DNA from: UBA1738 sp003453455
GTDB taxonomy: Bacteria; Bacillota; Clostridia; UBA1381
Assembly: GCA_946621875.1 (NCBI GenBank)
Contig: CAMOOX010000034.1
Location: 1-14,330, forward strand
Reading direction: 5' to 3'
DNA: 14,330 nt
Made by a program: the position numbers and the translations under genes. How positions within the stretch are numbered: position 1 is the first letter of the stretch; every line of letters starts with the position of its first letter. The notes under the pieces were generated by a model. It was given only the letters and a program-made list of their open reading frames with translations. It did no database searches and was not told where the DNA came from. Shown here piece after piece: positions 1 to 7,350 of the stretch.

Positions 1-6
1 TCACTT

Positions 7-35
7 ATATTACCACACCACTTTCCCTTTGTCAA
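7..35 (-). promoter_or_regulatory. SigA-type promoter facing the left edge
   Basis: Read on the minus strand, TTGACA (35-30) is followed by a 17-nt spacer and TAATAT (12-7). The bases TGG directly before the -10 give an extended -10 element. The -35 is a perfect match and the spacing is ideal. It points off the left edge, so the gene it serves lies outside the window and is probably transcribed separately from nadE. The stretch between it and the nadE stop (about 36-129) is A/T tracts with no clear gene or GC-rich terminator. Confidence 0.6.
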
Positions 36-129
36 TACTTTTTTTGAAATTTTTTCAAAAATTTTTTATTTTTTTTTAGCGGCGGGGTTCGTTACATATT
101 TTTATGCCGTTTTTACGCCATTCTTGCTC

Positions 130-1980
130 CTATTTTTCAAAAGTAATTGTCCATTCTTTGCCCGAAACATCGCTCGGCATAGAAAAGCCGCCCCTCGGCG
201 AAAGGCTTATCCCGCAGACCTGCACTCCGTCAGGTGAGCAGTTTCTTTTAAACTGCTGGGAGAAGAAGCGCCCCACAAAAACTTGGAGCCATTTATCTAT
301 CTCCTCTTCTGCAAAATCCTCTTTAAACACAAGTTTTGCCACATATTGTGTTTTTTCTGCCGAAAATCCTAAATAAAGCATATTATATAGGAAGAAATCG
401 TGCAAAACATACGGACCGACTTTGTCCTCCGTCTTTTGCGCAATCTCGCCTTTATCAGGCGGAAGAAGCTCAGGACTTACAGGTGTGTTCAAAATATCAC
501 AAAGTGCTGATTTTAATACCTCATTTCCAATTCTGTCCGCCTCATATTTTACCAAAAATCTCATAAGCGTCTTGGGTATTCCACAATTTACGCCGTACAT
601 AGACATATGATCGCCGTTATATGTTGCCCATCCGAGTGCAATCTCTGACATATCCCCTGTGCCGATAGCAATTCCGCCAATCTGATTTGCAATATCCATC
701 AAGACTTGCGTTCTTTCCCTTGCCTGTGCGTTTTCATAGGCTGCATCAAATTTATCCTTTGGCTGATTTATATCTAAGAAATGCTGATTTACTGCATCTT
801 TTATGCTTACTTCTCTAAAATCCACCCCAAGTTCCTCGGCAATAATTTGAGCATTACTGCGAGTCCTTTTTGTTGTACCAAAGCAAGGCATTGTAACAGC
901 AATTATATTTTTTCGGTCTATACAAAGCCCGTCAAAGGCGCGCACCGCCACAAGCAATGCCATTGTAGAATCAAGTCCGCCTGAAACGCCTATAACCGCT
1001 TTTTTTACTCCTGTATGGTCAAGCCTTTTTTGTAATCCCGTTACTTGTATATTTATTGCTTCCTCAAAGTATGACGCATCCTCTTTTACAAAGGGCATTT
1101 TATCAAAGTTTCGCGAAAGCGGAGTTTCATCTATATCAAAATCCGTTTCCGCTACATAGTATTCATTATTATCCGATAACCCGTTTTTTCGGCGCAAAAA
1201 CGCAAGCGCCTGCAAGTCAATTTCCGACATTATCATATCGTTTTCAAATTTTTTGCCCAATGCCAACATTTTTCCATTTTCAAAAATCATATTTTTGCCG
1301 CTTAAAACAAAGTCTGTGGTCGATTCGCCATAGCCGCTGTCCGCACATATTACCGCCGAATGCAGAATTTGCGACTGTGTTTTTGCAAAATCATACACCC
1401 TATTGCTTTCAAATATATCCGCCTTGTTTGCCATAAGGTTTGCAATCACGGCAGCATCCGATTTTTCAAAGTCAAAGCAATCCCCGCCCACTTTCGCTGT
1501 AAAAGAAAACTCGCAAAGGCTGCTATCACGCACCAAAATGCCCGCGCCAAAAGGCACAGTTTGTCCGCAAAACGCTATATTTTTCACATCTTTTGTACCC
1601 TTTGCGGATTTGTAAATTCCATTAAATCCAGAAGTTTGCGGAATTATCGCTAAAAATCTACTCTTGTGAAGAATTATTGCGCAGTTATAGACCGCACCGT
1701 CCCACAAAACAGGCGCACCCAAAACACACAAAATATCCATATCTCTCGTATTTTCCGCAATGAATGAGACCGCTTTTTTTGCGGCATTTAAAAGCGTGCC
1801 CTGCAAAAACAAATCTCCGCAGGTTGCACCTGTTATGCAAAGCTCCGGAAAAACAGCAAGTTTTACTCTCTTTTCATACGCTTTTTGTATAGCTTCCAAT
1901 ATGCTCTTTTTATTAAACTCACAGTCGGCAACCTTAATTTCGGGCGTTACTGCGCAGACCTTCAAAAATCCGTATTTCAT
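130..1980 (-). CDS. nadE: NAD+ synthetase, glutamine-dependent type, with degenerate glutaminase site
   Basis: This gene encodes the last step of NAD biosynthesis, ATP-dependent amidation of deamido-NAD (NaAD). The 616-residue protein has the two-domain layout of the long NadE class. An N-terminal nitrilase-like domain (about 1-280) contains FPELCITG with Glu46, and GESTTD near 219-224. A C-terminal synthetase domain (about 300-616) has the PP-loop SGGLDST (333-339) and later TGDMSEIALGW. The family's glutaminase triad is Glu-Lys-Cys. Here Glu46 is kept, but the Lys position (usual VPK-S/T-Y-LP) is Gln115 in IIPQTS, and the Cys position (usual ICED) is Gly165 in VGGD. Direct use of glutamine is therefore doubtful and free ammonia may be used instead. 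I chose ATG 1980, preceded by AAAGGAG; a GTG sits one codon upstream. Its start overlaps the rarA stop by one base (TGATG), indicating translational coupling. It is the last gene of the operon. Confidence 0.93.
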   Translation of the reverse strand: MKYGFLKVCAVTPEIKVADCEFNKKSILEAIQKAYEKRVKLAVFPELCITGATCGDLFLQGTLLNAAKKAVSFIAENTRDMDILCVLGAPVLWDGAVYNCAIILHKSRFLAIIPQTSGFNGIYKSAKGTKDVKNIAFCGQTVPFGAGILVRDSSLCEFSFTAKVGGDCFDFEKSDAAVIANLMANKADIFESNRVYDFAKTQSQILHSAVICADSGYGESTTDFVLSGKNMIFENGKMLALGKKFENDMIMSEIDLQALAFLRRKNGLSDNNEYYVAETDFDIDETPLSRNFDKMPFVKEDASYFEEAINIQVTGLQKRLDHTGVKKAVIGVSGGLDSTMALLVAVRAFDGLCIDRKNIIAVTMPCFGTTKRTRSNAQIIAEELGVDFREVSIKDAVNQHFLDINQPKDKFDAAYENAQARERTQVLMDIANQIGGIAIGTGDMSEIALGWATYNGDHMSMYGVNCGIPKTLMRFLVKYEADRIGNEVLKSALCDILNTPVSPELLPPDKGEIAQKTEDKVGPYVLHDFFLYNMLYLGFSAEKTQYVAKLVFKEDFAEEEIDKWLQVFVGRFFSQQFKRNCSPDGVQVCGISLSPRGGFSMPSDVSGKEWTITFEK

Positions 1981-3257
1981 CACAAATTCTCCTTTATTCT
2001 ATCCCAATACTCCTTAGCCGCCTTTTCCGCCTTATTATCACCATACTCATAGTACTTGACATTCTTGATTTTATCGGGTAAATACTGCTGTTTTACATAG
2101 TGGCCCGGATAGCTGTGCGGATATTTATAGTCCGTTCCATGCCCGAGATTTTCTGCACCTTTATAGTGCGAGTCCTGCAAATGTGCCGGTACACTTCCCG
2201 TATCTCTCGCCGAAATATCTCCCATAGCTTTATCTATCGCCATTATAGCAGAATTTGATTTTGGTGCCGTTGCAAGCATAATAACCGCCTCTGCAAGCGG
2301 TATTCTTGCCTCTGGCATACCAAGCCGCATAGCAGAATCAACGCACGCATTCGCTATTGCCGCCGCCTGGGGATAAGCAAGTCCTATATCCTCCGAGGCT
2401 ATAACCAAAATGCGTCTGCACGCCGATATCATATCGCCTGCTGATAAAATTTTTGCAAGATAATAAACTGCCGCATCAGGGTCAGAGCCGCGTATGGATT
2501 TTTGAAAAGCACTCAGCACATCATAATGGCTGTCCCCGTCCTTATCATAGCGCAAAATCTTTTTCTGCGTTGCCTGTACCGCCGTATCCTCAGTAATCTT
2601 AATACGCTTTTTATCATCGGGCGCTGCCGTCAAAAAGCAAATCTGCAATACATTAAGAGCTTTTCTCACATCTCCGCCTGATGTAAAGGCTATATGGGTG
2701 TATGCCTCCCCACTTACCTCAACTTTATAGTCCTTATAGTCGCTTTCGCAAAGAAGCTTTGCCGCCCTTTTCAGCGCCTTTTCAATATCCTTTTCCTGTA
2801 TAGGCAAAAACTCAAATACGGTACTTCTCGAAAGCACTGCATCATAAACATAAAAATACGGATTTTCGGTAGTGCTGGCAATAAGAGTAATTTTTCCGTT
2901 TTCCATAAACTCTAAAAGCGATTGCTGCTGTTTTTTATTAAAATGCTGAATTTCATCAAGATATAAAAGCACCCCTTCCGCCGTCATAAAGGTGTCCAAA
3001 GATGCTACAATTTCCTTTATATCCGAAACTGACGCAGTTGTCGCGTTCAGGCGGTAAAAGGTCTTTCCTGTTCTTTTTGCAATTATATTCGCAACGGTTG
3101 TTTTCCCTGTCCCGCTCGGTCCGTAAAAAATCATATTGGGCACTTCGCCCGAAAGTATGATTTTTTTCAGGATTTTGCCCTCACCCAAAAGCTGTTCCTG
3201 ACCCACTACATCTTCAAGGCTTTCAGGACGGATTTTGTCCGCCAGCGGCTGTGCCAT
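1980..3257 (-). CDS. rarA: Replication-associated recombination protein A (RarA/MgsA AAA+ ATPase)
   Basis: RarA is a cytoplasmic AAA+ ATPase related to clamp-loader subunits that acts at stalled or damaged replication forks. The 425-residue length is typical. Visible landmarks are the N-terminal LADKIRPESLEDVVGQ, Walker A GPSGTGKTT (46-54), Walker B LLYLDEIQHF (97-106, Asp101-Glu102), sensor 1 STTEN (128-132) and the LSR arginine finger (142-144). The C-terminal part contains the family's SGGDVRKALN, SEDIGLAYPQA and GAENLGHGTDYKYPHSYPGH stretches. The ATG follows a GGGGGTG ribosome site lying inside the end of the upstream acetyltransferase gene, with no gap between them. It overlaps nadE downstream by one base. 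The family assignment is secure; its exact role in this host is inferred. Confidence 0.95.
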   Translation of the reverse strand: MAQPLADKIRPESLEDVVGQEQLLGEGKILKKIILSGEVPNMIFYGPSGTGKTTVANIIAKRTGKTFYRLNATTASVSDIKEIVASLDTFMTAEGVLLYLDEIQHFNKKQQQSLLEFMENGKITLIASTTENPYFYVYDAVLSRSTVFEFLPIQEKDIEKALKRAAKLLCESDYKDYKVEVSGEAYTHIAFTSGGDVRKALNVLQICFLTAAPDDKKRIKITEDTAVQATQKKILRYDKDGDSHYDVLSAFQKSIRGSDPDAAVYYLAKILSAGDMISACRRILVIASEDIGLAYPQAAAIANACVDSAMRLGMPEARIPLAEAVIMLATAPKSNSAIMAIDKAMGDISARDTGSVPAHLQDSHYKGAENLGHGTDYKYPHSYPGHYVKQQYLPDKIKNVKYYEYGDNKAEKAAKEYWDRIKENL

Positions 3258-3695
3258 TTATACACACCCCCTGCACTTATGTTGCTTTGTCAGGTCTTTT
3301 CGCATTATTCTGCAATTTTTGCCGTATTTTTCCCGTTCCGCTCCCGTATTCTCGTAGTATTCGTACTCGAAAAAGGGCACAACTTCATCAGGAGAATCCG
3401 CAATCGCCTCTTTTGCCCCCAGAGATTTTGCTTTATCCTCTATTGCCTTAATCACAAGGTCCCCGACATACTGTCCTCTGTAACTTTCATCTACTGCAAT
3501 AAAGTCAATATGACAAACAGCGTCACTTATCATAGTAAACCTTGCCGACGCAATCTGTCTTGTCTTATCATAGCCTACAAGATGATAGGAGCTTCCTTCA
3601 TATTCGTCCGAAAGCTCCGCACCGAAAACAGAATCCCGTAAATCCTTTGAAAGCGCATACCCGTTTTCGCCGTAAACAAAAGTAAATTCAAGCAT
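3258..3695 (-). CDS. GNAT-family N-acetyltransferase
   Basis: The 145-residue protein fits a single GNAT fold, which transfers acetyl from acetyl-CoA to an amine. The core motif A runs from HIDFIAVDESYRG into RGQYVGDLVIKAIEDKAKSLG (about 62-93), with the acetyl-CoA pyrophosphate loop at RGQYVG (73-78). Tyrosine-rich FFEYEYYENTG (about 108-118) corresponds to the usual C-terminal GNAT strand and helix. The substrate cannot be predicted. The tail ends in CRGC, a Cys-x-x-Cys pair after the fold, which is not a usual GNAT element. The start at 3695 has AAAGGAAG upstream and overlaps the TPR gene by 8 nt; rarA follows with no gap, so it is co-transcribed in the asnS-to-nadE operon. Confidence 0.85.
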   Translation of the reverse strand: MLEFTFVYGENGYALSKDLRDSVFGAELSDEYEGSSYHLVGYDKTRQIASARFTMISDAVCHIDFIAVDESYRGQYVGDLVIKAIEDKAKSLGAKEAIADSPDEVVPFFEYEYYENTGAEREKYGKNCRIMRKDLTKQHKCRGCV

Positions 3696-4422
3696 TTTTT
3701 ATTTCTTCCTTTAATTTTTCTATATCCTCTTGCGAAACGGTTGTAAGCATACTCCTGCGGCAATTATCCGTTTCTTTTAAAAACTCCGACGCTTTTTCCC
3801 AGTTGCCTTTTTTCAGTTCAAGAATTGCAGAATGGTAGAATCCTTCAACAAACTGCGGATATTTTTCGCGCAAATCCTCTGCAATTTCGGAGGCTTTTTC
3901 AAAATTGCCCTCTCTTATATATGCCACGAGCAAATTATCGCAAATATCCCTGTCATCGCTGTTATAATCGTATGCTTCGAGGCAAAAATCAAGCGCACTG
4001 CTCCCGTCAAGCTGTTTTAAATATCCTAAAAGTCCGTAAATGACTGTCGTTTTCACCGTTCCAAAAAGCTCGGTCATATCCTCTATTGCTTCTTCTGTTC
4101 TGCCCTCTTTATGATACGCCATAGCACGGTAAGTTTTTGCGTTTATTTTATCCTTTTTGGGAATTGCACGGTCAAGTATAATAGTATTTAGGACATTTTC
4201 CGCATCCTTGAATTTCCCAATCCGCATAAGTAAAAGCGCATATTCGGTTTTATACTGATTATTTCCGCCAAACATTTGTGACGCTTTTTTATACAAGACT
4301 TCCGCTCTGTCATTATTGCCCTCTGCCAGCGCCTTAACAGCAAAATTTTTCAAAATTGCGGGTGCCAATTTATATGCCGCAAACACAAAAAGCAAAATGA
4401 CTATTATATATAGAAATTTCAT
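3688..4422 (-). CDS. Membrane-anchored TPR-repeat protein of unknown function
   Basis: The protein has 244 residues. Residues 1-25 form one hydrophobic segment (MKFLYIIVILLFVFAAYKLA), probably an uncleaved signal anchor. The rest is helical with TPR-like repeats, for example GNNDRAEVLYKKA (35-47), GKFKDAENVL (about 68-77), GRTEEAIEDM (about 106-115), GNFEKASEIAEDLREKYP (about 172-189) and GNWEKASEFLKET (about 206-218). TPR arrays are protein-binding scaffolds, so it may dock a partner at the membrane, but no partner is indicated. The start is set by a GGAGA site just after the asnS stop, with a 15-nt gap. Its end overlaps the acetyltransferase start by 8 nt. I do not recognise a named family. 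Confidence 0.8.
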   Translation of the reverse strand: MKFLYIIVILLFVFAAYKLAPAILKNFAVKALAEGNNDRAEVLYKKASQMFGGNNQYKTEYALLLMRIGKFKDAENVLNTIILDRAIPKKDKINAKTYRAMAYHKEGRTEEAIEDMTELFGTVKTTVIYGLLGYLKQLDGSSALDFCLEAYDYNSDDRDICDNLLVAYIREGNFEKASEIAEDLREKYPQFVEGFYHSAILELKKGNWEKASEFLKETDNCRRSMLTTVSQEDIEKLKEEIKNA

Positions 4423-4437
4423 AGTCCTATTCTCCGT

Positions 4438-5826
4438 TTAAAACTCCGCACTTCCTACCGTTCTCGGGAAGGGAAGTACATCGCGTATATTCTGTATGCC
4501 CGTAAGATACATAACCGCTCTTTCAAAGCCTAAGCCAAAGCCTGCGTGCTTATTGGTTCCGTATTTTCGGAGATCGAGATAGAACTTATAATCATCAGGA
4601 TTTAAGCCGCACTCCTTCATTCTTGACATAAGCACATCATAGTTTTCCTCGCGTTGGCTGCCGCCGATAATTTCGCCTATTCCCGGCACAAGCAGGTCAC
4701 AAGCCGCAACGGTTTTTCCGTCATCGTTCAGCTTCATATAAAATGCTTTTATTTCCTTCGGATAATCGGTAACAAATACAGGCTTTTTAAATACCTGCTC
4801 GGTCAAAAATCTCTCGTGTTCCGTTTGCAGGTCGCTGCCCCATTCCACCTTATAGTCAAATTTATCATTATTCTTTTTTAGAATTTCCACAGCCTCGGTA
4901 TAGCTTACCCTTGCAAAATCGTTTGATACAACATTATTAAGTCTTTCAAGCAAGCCTTTGTCTATGAATTTATTGAAGAATTCCATCTCCTCAGGTGCGT
5001 TTTCAAGACAGTAGGTTATAATATATTTTACCATATCCTCCGCTAAATCCATATCATCAGCAAGGTCTGCAAATGCGATTTCAGGTTCTATCATCCAGAA
5101 TTCCGCAGCATGACGCGTTGTGTTGGAGTTTTCAGCACGGAAGGTAGGACCGAAAGTGTAAACATTCCGGAAAGCCATACAGTAGGTTTCAACATTAAGC
5201 TGTCCCGAAACGGTAAGATTTGCCTGTTTGCCGAAAAAGTCCTTTGAAAAATCGGTTTTTCCGTCCTCTGTTTTAGGAAGATTGTTCATATCCATAGTTG
5301 TTACCTGGAACATCTCGCCTGCGCCCTCGCAGTCGCTTGTTGTTATAATCGGCGTATGCACATAAACAAATCCACGCTCCTGGAAAAACCGGTGAATTGC
5401 ATATGCGAGCATTGACCTTATGCGGAAAACCGCGGAAAAGGTGTTCGTTCTCGCACGCAAATGATATTGCGTTCTCAAAAATTCCATTGTATGACGCTTG
5501 TTCTGTATAGGATAGTCAGGCGTCGATGTACCGTCAATCACAACGCTTTCCGCCTTGATTTCAAACGGTTGCTTTGCATCAGGCGTCAACACAAGTTTTC
5601 CGCAAACTGTAATTGCCGAAGCAATGTTAAGTTTTGAGAGCTTGTCAAAATTGTCAAGATTATCCTCAATAACAATCTGAACGCATTTAAAGAAAGTTCC
5701 GTCATTAAGTTCGATAAATCCGAAATTTTTTGACACTCGAATATTCCTTATCCAGCCCGAAACGGTCACATCCTTATTCTCAAATTGTTGCGGATCTTTA
5801 AAAAGCTCTTTTACTACTGTTTTCAT
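4438..5826 (-). CDS. asnS: Asparagine--tRNA ligase
   Basis: This cytoplasmic class IIb aminoacyl-tRNA synthetase charges tRNA-Asn with asparagine. The 462 residues match the usual length. An N-terminal OB-fold anticodon-binding domain (about 17-100) starts with VTVSGWIRNIRVSKNFGFIEL. The catalytic domain shows motif 2 at FRAENSNTTRHAAEFWMIEP (229-248) and motif 3 at GLGFER (431-436). SGQLNVE (207-213) and the ending FPRTVGSAEF are typical of AsnS rather than AspS. I chose ATG 5826 because GAAAGGA lies about 9 nt upstream. An earlier in-frame ATG at 5844 overlaps the preceding stop (ATGA) but has no ribosome site and would add six non-conserved residues. It is the main housekeeping gene of a leftward operon and follows the DUF896 gene after 14 nt. 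Confidence 0.97.
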   Translation of the reverse strand: MKTVVKELFKDPQQFENKDVTVSGWIRNIRVSKNFGFIELNDGTFFKCVQIVIEDNLDNFDKLSKLNIASAITVCGKLVLTPDAKQPFEIKAESVVIDGTSTPDYPIQNKRHTMEFLRTQYHLRARTNTFSAVFRIRSMLAYAIHRFFQERGFVYVHTPIITTSDCEGAGEMFQVTTMDMNNLPKTEDGKTDFSKDFFGKQANLTVSGQLNVETYCMAFRNVYTFGPTFRAENSNTTRHAAEFWMIEPEIAFADLADDMDLAEDMVKYIITYCLENAPEEMEFFNKFIDKGLLERLNNVVSNDFARVSYTEAVEILKKNNDKFDYKVEWGSDLQTEHERFLTEQVFKKPVFVTDYPKEIKAFYMKLNDDGKTVAACDLLVPGIGEIIGGSQREENYDVLMSRMKECGLNPDDYKFYLDLRKYGTNKHAGFGLGFERAVMYLTGIQNIRDVLPFPRTVGSAEF

Positions 5827-5840
5827 ATTTTTAAATCCTT

Positions 5841-6014
5841 TCATTTTTTATCTATTATTTCTATGCTGTCAAGCGTAGCTTTAAAATTCCTTCTTATCGC
5901 CCCTAAATATTCTTTATAAAGCTGCTTTTGTTCCTCCTGCTCACTTTGTGAAAGCCCTTCGCTTTTCTTTTTTGCGGCAAGGTAGTTTATTCTTGAAATT
6001 TTTTCTTTTTCCAT
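5841..6014 (-). CDS. DUF896 (UPF0291/YnzC-like) small protein
   Basis: This 57-residue protein has the layout of the DUF896 family: an N-terminal helical hairpin with RINYLAAKKKSEGLSQSEQEEQ, followed by LYKEYLGAIRRNFKATLDSI. It is highly charged and without a membrane segment. Family members in Bacillota (such as YnzC of Bacillus) are small cytosolic proteins; their molecular role is not settled. The start at 6014 follows AAGAGGAGAA; a longer reading frame to 6080 would begin upstream of the operon promoter's -10 and is rejected. It is the first gene of the operon and ends 14 nt before the asnS start. Confidence 0.88.
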   Translation of the reverse strand: MEKEKISRINYLAAKKKSEGLSQSEQEEQKQLYKEYLGAIRRNFKATLDSIEIIDKK

Positions 6015-6038
6015 ACAGAATTCTCCTCTTAAAGCAGT

Positions 6039-6067
6039 ATTATATAACAAAAATAAAAAAATTTCAA
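6039..6067 (-). promoter_or_regulatory. SigA-type promoter of the DUF896-asnS-TPR-GNAT-rarA-nadE operon
   Basis: On the minus strand TTGAAA (6067-6062), a 17-nt T-rich spacer and TATAAT (6044-6039) form a near-perfect vegetative promoter. The expected transcript start is about 6032, leaving a short leader that contains the AAGAGGAGAA ribosome site of the DUF896 gene. No other promoter of this quality was seen before the genes downstream of it, consistent with one long operon. Confidence 0.75.
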
Positions 6068-6075
6068 TACAAGCT

Positions 6076-6103
6076 ACCAAATCTTATCAAAAAACATAAT
6101 ATA
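6076..6103 (+). promoter_or_regulatory. Possible SigK-like promoter for the 38-codon gene
   Basis: CATAATATA (6095-6103) fits the mother-cell SigK -10 pattern CATAnnnTA, and an AC pair at 6076-6077 lies 17 nt upstream as in that class. The motif is short and the region is AT-rich, so chance is a real alternative. No good SigA promoter was seen on this strand before the gene at 6147. Confidence 0.25.
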
Positions 6104-6111
6104 TATCAAAA

Positions 6112-6125
6112 CGGTTTTAAAACCG
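6112..6125. repeat. 14-bp perfect palindrome upstream of the 38-codon gene
   Basis: CGGTTTTAAAACCG is a perfect palindrome (two 7-base halves, no spacer). It lies 6 nt before the GAAAGGAGG ribosome site of the small gene and just after the possible -10 at 6095-6103. This places it where an operator or a transcript-start element would lie. No known binding protein is recognised. Confidence 0.5.
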
Positions 6126-6146
6126 ATTATGAAAGGAGGCAAAACT

Positions 6147-6263
6147 ATGGGTGACTGTGGTTCCGTATGTAACAATTGCGGCGGTTGCGGAAACTTTGAC
6201 TTTGATATGATTTTATGGGTACTTATTATCATCGTTATCGTAACCTGTATGTGCAACAACTAA
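6147..6263 (+). CDS. Cys/Gly-rich single-pass small membrane protein, hypothetical
   Basis: This is a 38-codon gene with a very strong ribosome site, GAAAGGAGG, 7 nt before the ATG. The N-terminal half is short and rich in Cys and Gly (MGDCGSVCNNCGGCGN). It is followed by a hydrophobic segment (about 21-33, MILWVLIIIVIVT) and a short CMCNN tail. There are six cysteines in 38 residues. The layout, a small Gly/Cys head plus one membrane span, recalls small sporulation-linked proteins of the YjcZ/YrzI type in Bacillota, but I cannot assign it to a family. It is monocistronic, with a divergent operon on its left and a terminator at 6322-6353 on its right. A possible SigK-like promoter and a palindrome lie upstream. 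Confidence 0.7.
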   Translation: MGDCGSVCNNCGGCGNFDFDMILWVLIIIVIVTCMCNN

Positions 6264-6321
6264 TTTAGTTAAACGGTAATATCGCCTGTTTCCTTATCGG
6301 AAATCGTACATCAAAGAGCAA

Positions 6322-6353
6322 AAAAGAGCCGCTATATTTGCGGCTCTTTTAAT
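6322..6353 (+). terminator. Intrinsic terminator after the 38-codon gene
   Basis: AAAAGAGCCGC (6322-6332) and GCGGCTCTTTT (6340-6350) form a perfect 11-bp stem around a 7-nt loop, with the T run in the right arm. It sits directly before the -35 box of the next promoter, so it separates the small gene from the transporter gene. Confidence 0.85.
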
Positions 6354-6381
6354 TGACAAATCATTTTGTGTTTGTTATAAT
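6353..6381 (+). promoter_or_regulatory. Perfect-consensus SigA promoter of the CDF transporter gene
   Basis: TTGACA (6353-6358), a 17-nt spacer and TATAAT (6376-6381) match the vegetative consensus at every position. The expected start is near 6388, giving a leader of about 22 nt that holds the CAGGAGG ribosome site. This rules out the TTG at 6353 as a translation start. Confidence 0.9.
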
Positions 6382-6409
6382 CAAAAAAAGCTTGAACAGG
6401 AGGCGTAGT

Positions 6410-7291
6410 ATGAAAAAAATAAAAGAGCCTGATACCGCCAAACGCGTATCGGTAAATACTATAATTTGTAATCTTGTTTTGACATTTTTTAAACTTTTTG
6501 CAGGTCTTTTTTCACATTCTTCCGCTATGATTTCGGACGCCGTGCATTCAGCTTCTGATGTGTTAAGCACGGTAATTGTTTTAATCGGGGTTAATTTGGC
6601 AGGAAAAAGCTCGGACGAAGGACACCCTTACGGTCATGAACGCTTTGAATGCGTTGCGGCAATCCTTCTTTCCGTTATGCTCGCATTAACGGGGCTGGGT
6701 ATAGGCGCATCCGGTGTAAAAACCTTATTTTCGGAACATTCTGAAATAATTGTACCGGGAATTTTTGCGCTTATTGCTGCGGTTTTGTCCATAATAGTTA
6801 AAGAACTTATGTTCCGCTATACCGCATCGGCCGCAAAAAAGGTAAATTCAAGCGCACTTATGGCGGATGCGTGGCATCATCGCTCCGACGCACTTTCCTC
6901 AATCGGCAGCTTTTTGGGCATTCTCGGCGCAAAAATCGGATTTCCCATGCTTGACCCCTTGGCAAGCGTTATAATATGCGTTTTTGTTTTAAAAGCGGCG
7001 GCTGAAATTTTTATCGACGCCGTAGGCAAGATGACCGACCGCGCAGCATCAAGCGAAATCGTTCTTAAAATTCGTGAAATCACCCTTGCAGATGACGGAG
7101 TAATTATGATAGATGATTTAAAAACCAGAAAATTCGGTGATAAAATCTATATTGATTTGGAAATATCGGTTGACGGAAATCTGCCACTTATTGAGGCACA
7201 CGGAATAGCAGAAAGAGTACACGACAGCATTGAGGCAAATATCCCGTCCGTAAAGCATTGTATGGTTCATGTAAATCCCGCAATTACCTGA
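6410..7291 (+). CDS. Cation diffusion facilitator (CDF) family metal exporter
   Basis: The 293-residue protein belongs to the CDF family of inner-membrane divalent-metal/proton antiporters, which export ions such as Zn, Mn, Fe or Co. About six hydrophobic segments occupy roughly 12-215. The transmembrane metal site is seen as SDAVHSASD (His46 and Asp50) and ADAWHHRSD (His156 and Asp160). HPYGHERFE (72-80) is a characteristic loop. The C-terminal cytosolic domain (about 215-293) ends in VHDSIEANIPSVKHCMVHVNP. The HxxxD patterns in both helices are more often linked to zinc-type members, but selectivity cannot be fixed from sequence. The start is ATG 6410, after CAGGAGG. It is transcribed alone between its own promoter and a terminator. 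The next operon encodes a manganese-catalase-like coat protein, but nothing ties the two functionally. Confidence 0.93.
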   Translation: MKKIKEPDTAKRVSVNTIICNLVLTFFKLFAGLFSHSSAMISDAVHSASDVLSTVIVLIGVNLAGKSSDEGHPYGHERFECVAAILLSVMLALTGLGIGASGVKTLFSEHSEIIVPGIFALIAAVLSIIVKELMFRYTASAAKKVNSSALMADAWHHRSDALSSIGSFLGILGAKIGFPMLDPLASVIICVFVLKAAAEIFIDAVGKMTDRAASSEIVLKIREITLADDGVIMIDDLKTRKFGDKIYIDLEISVDGNLPLIEAHGIAERVHDSIEANIPSVKHCMVHVNPAIT

Positions 7292-7312
7292 TATATCGCT
7301 TTTTTACCAAAA

Positions 7313-7339
7313 TTCTGAGCCTTTGCTCAGGATTTTTTT
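7313..7339 (+). terminator. Intrinsic terminator of the CDF transporter gene
   Basis: CTGAGC (7315-7320) and GCTCAG (7325-7330) form a 6-bp stem with a CTTT loop, followed by GATTTTTTT (7331-7339). It lies about 25 nt after the stop codon. Confidence 0.75.
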
Positions 7340-7350
7340 ATTTGCACAGA

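Noticed and set aside
36..129. Terminator for the nadE operon in the A/T tracts
   Set aside because: Only an A/T hairpin around TTGAAA/TTTCAA was found, without a GC stem followed by a T run in the minus direction; evidence is too weak.
1056..1436. Open frame of 126 codons on the plus strand inside nadE
   Set aside because: It lies fully antisense to a clearly conserved gene, lacks a ribosome site and its translation has no recognisable domain.
3258..3281. Zinc ribbon at the GNAT C-terminus
   Set aside because: Only one Cys-x-x-Cys pair with one nearby His is present; a complete zinc site needs more ligands than are visible.
5824..5844. Earlier asnS start at ATG 5844 overlapping the DUF896 stop
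   Set aside because: No ribosome site precedes it; the GAAAGGA ahead of ATG 5826 lies inside the would-be extension, and family members begin near the latter start.
6353..6409. N-terminal extension of the CDF transporter from a TTG codon
   Set aside because: The TTG is part of the -35 box of a perfect SigA promoter whose start lies downstream, and ATG 6410 has a strong CAGGAGG site.
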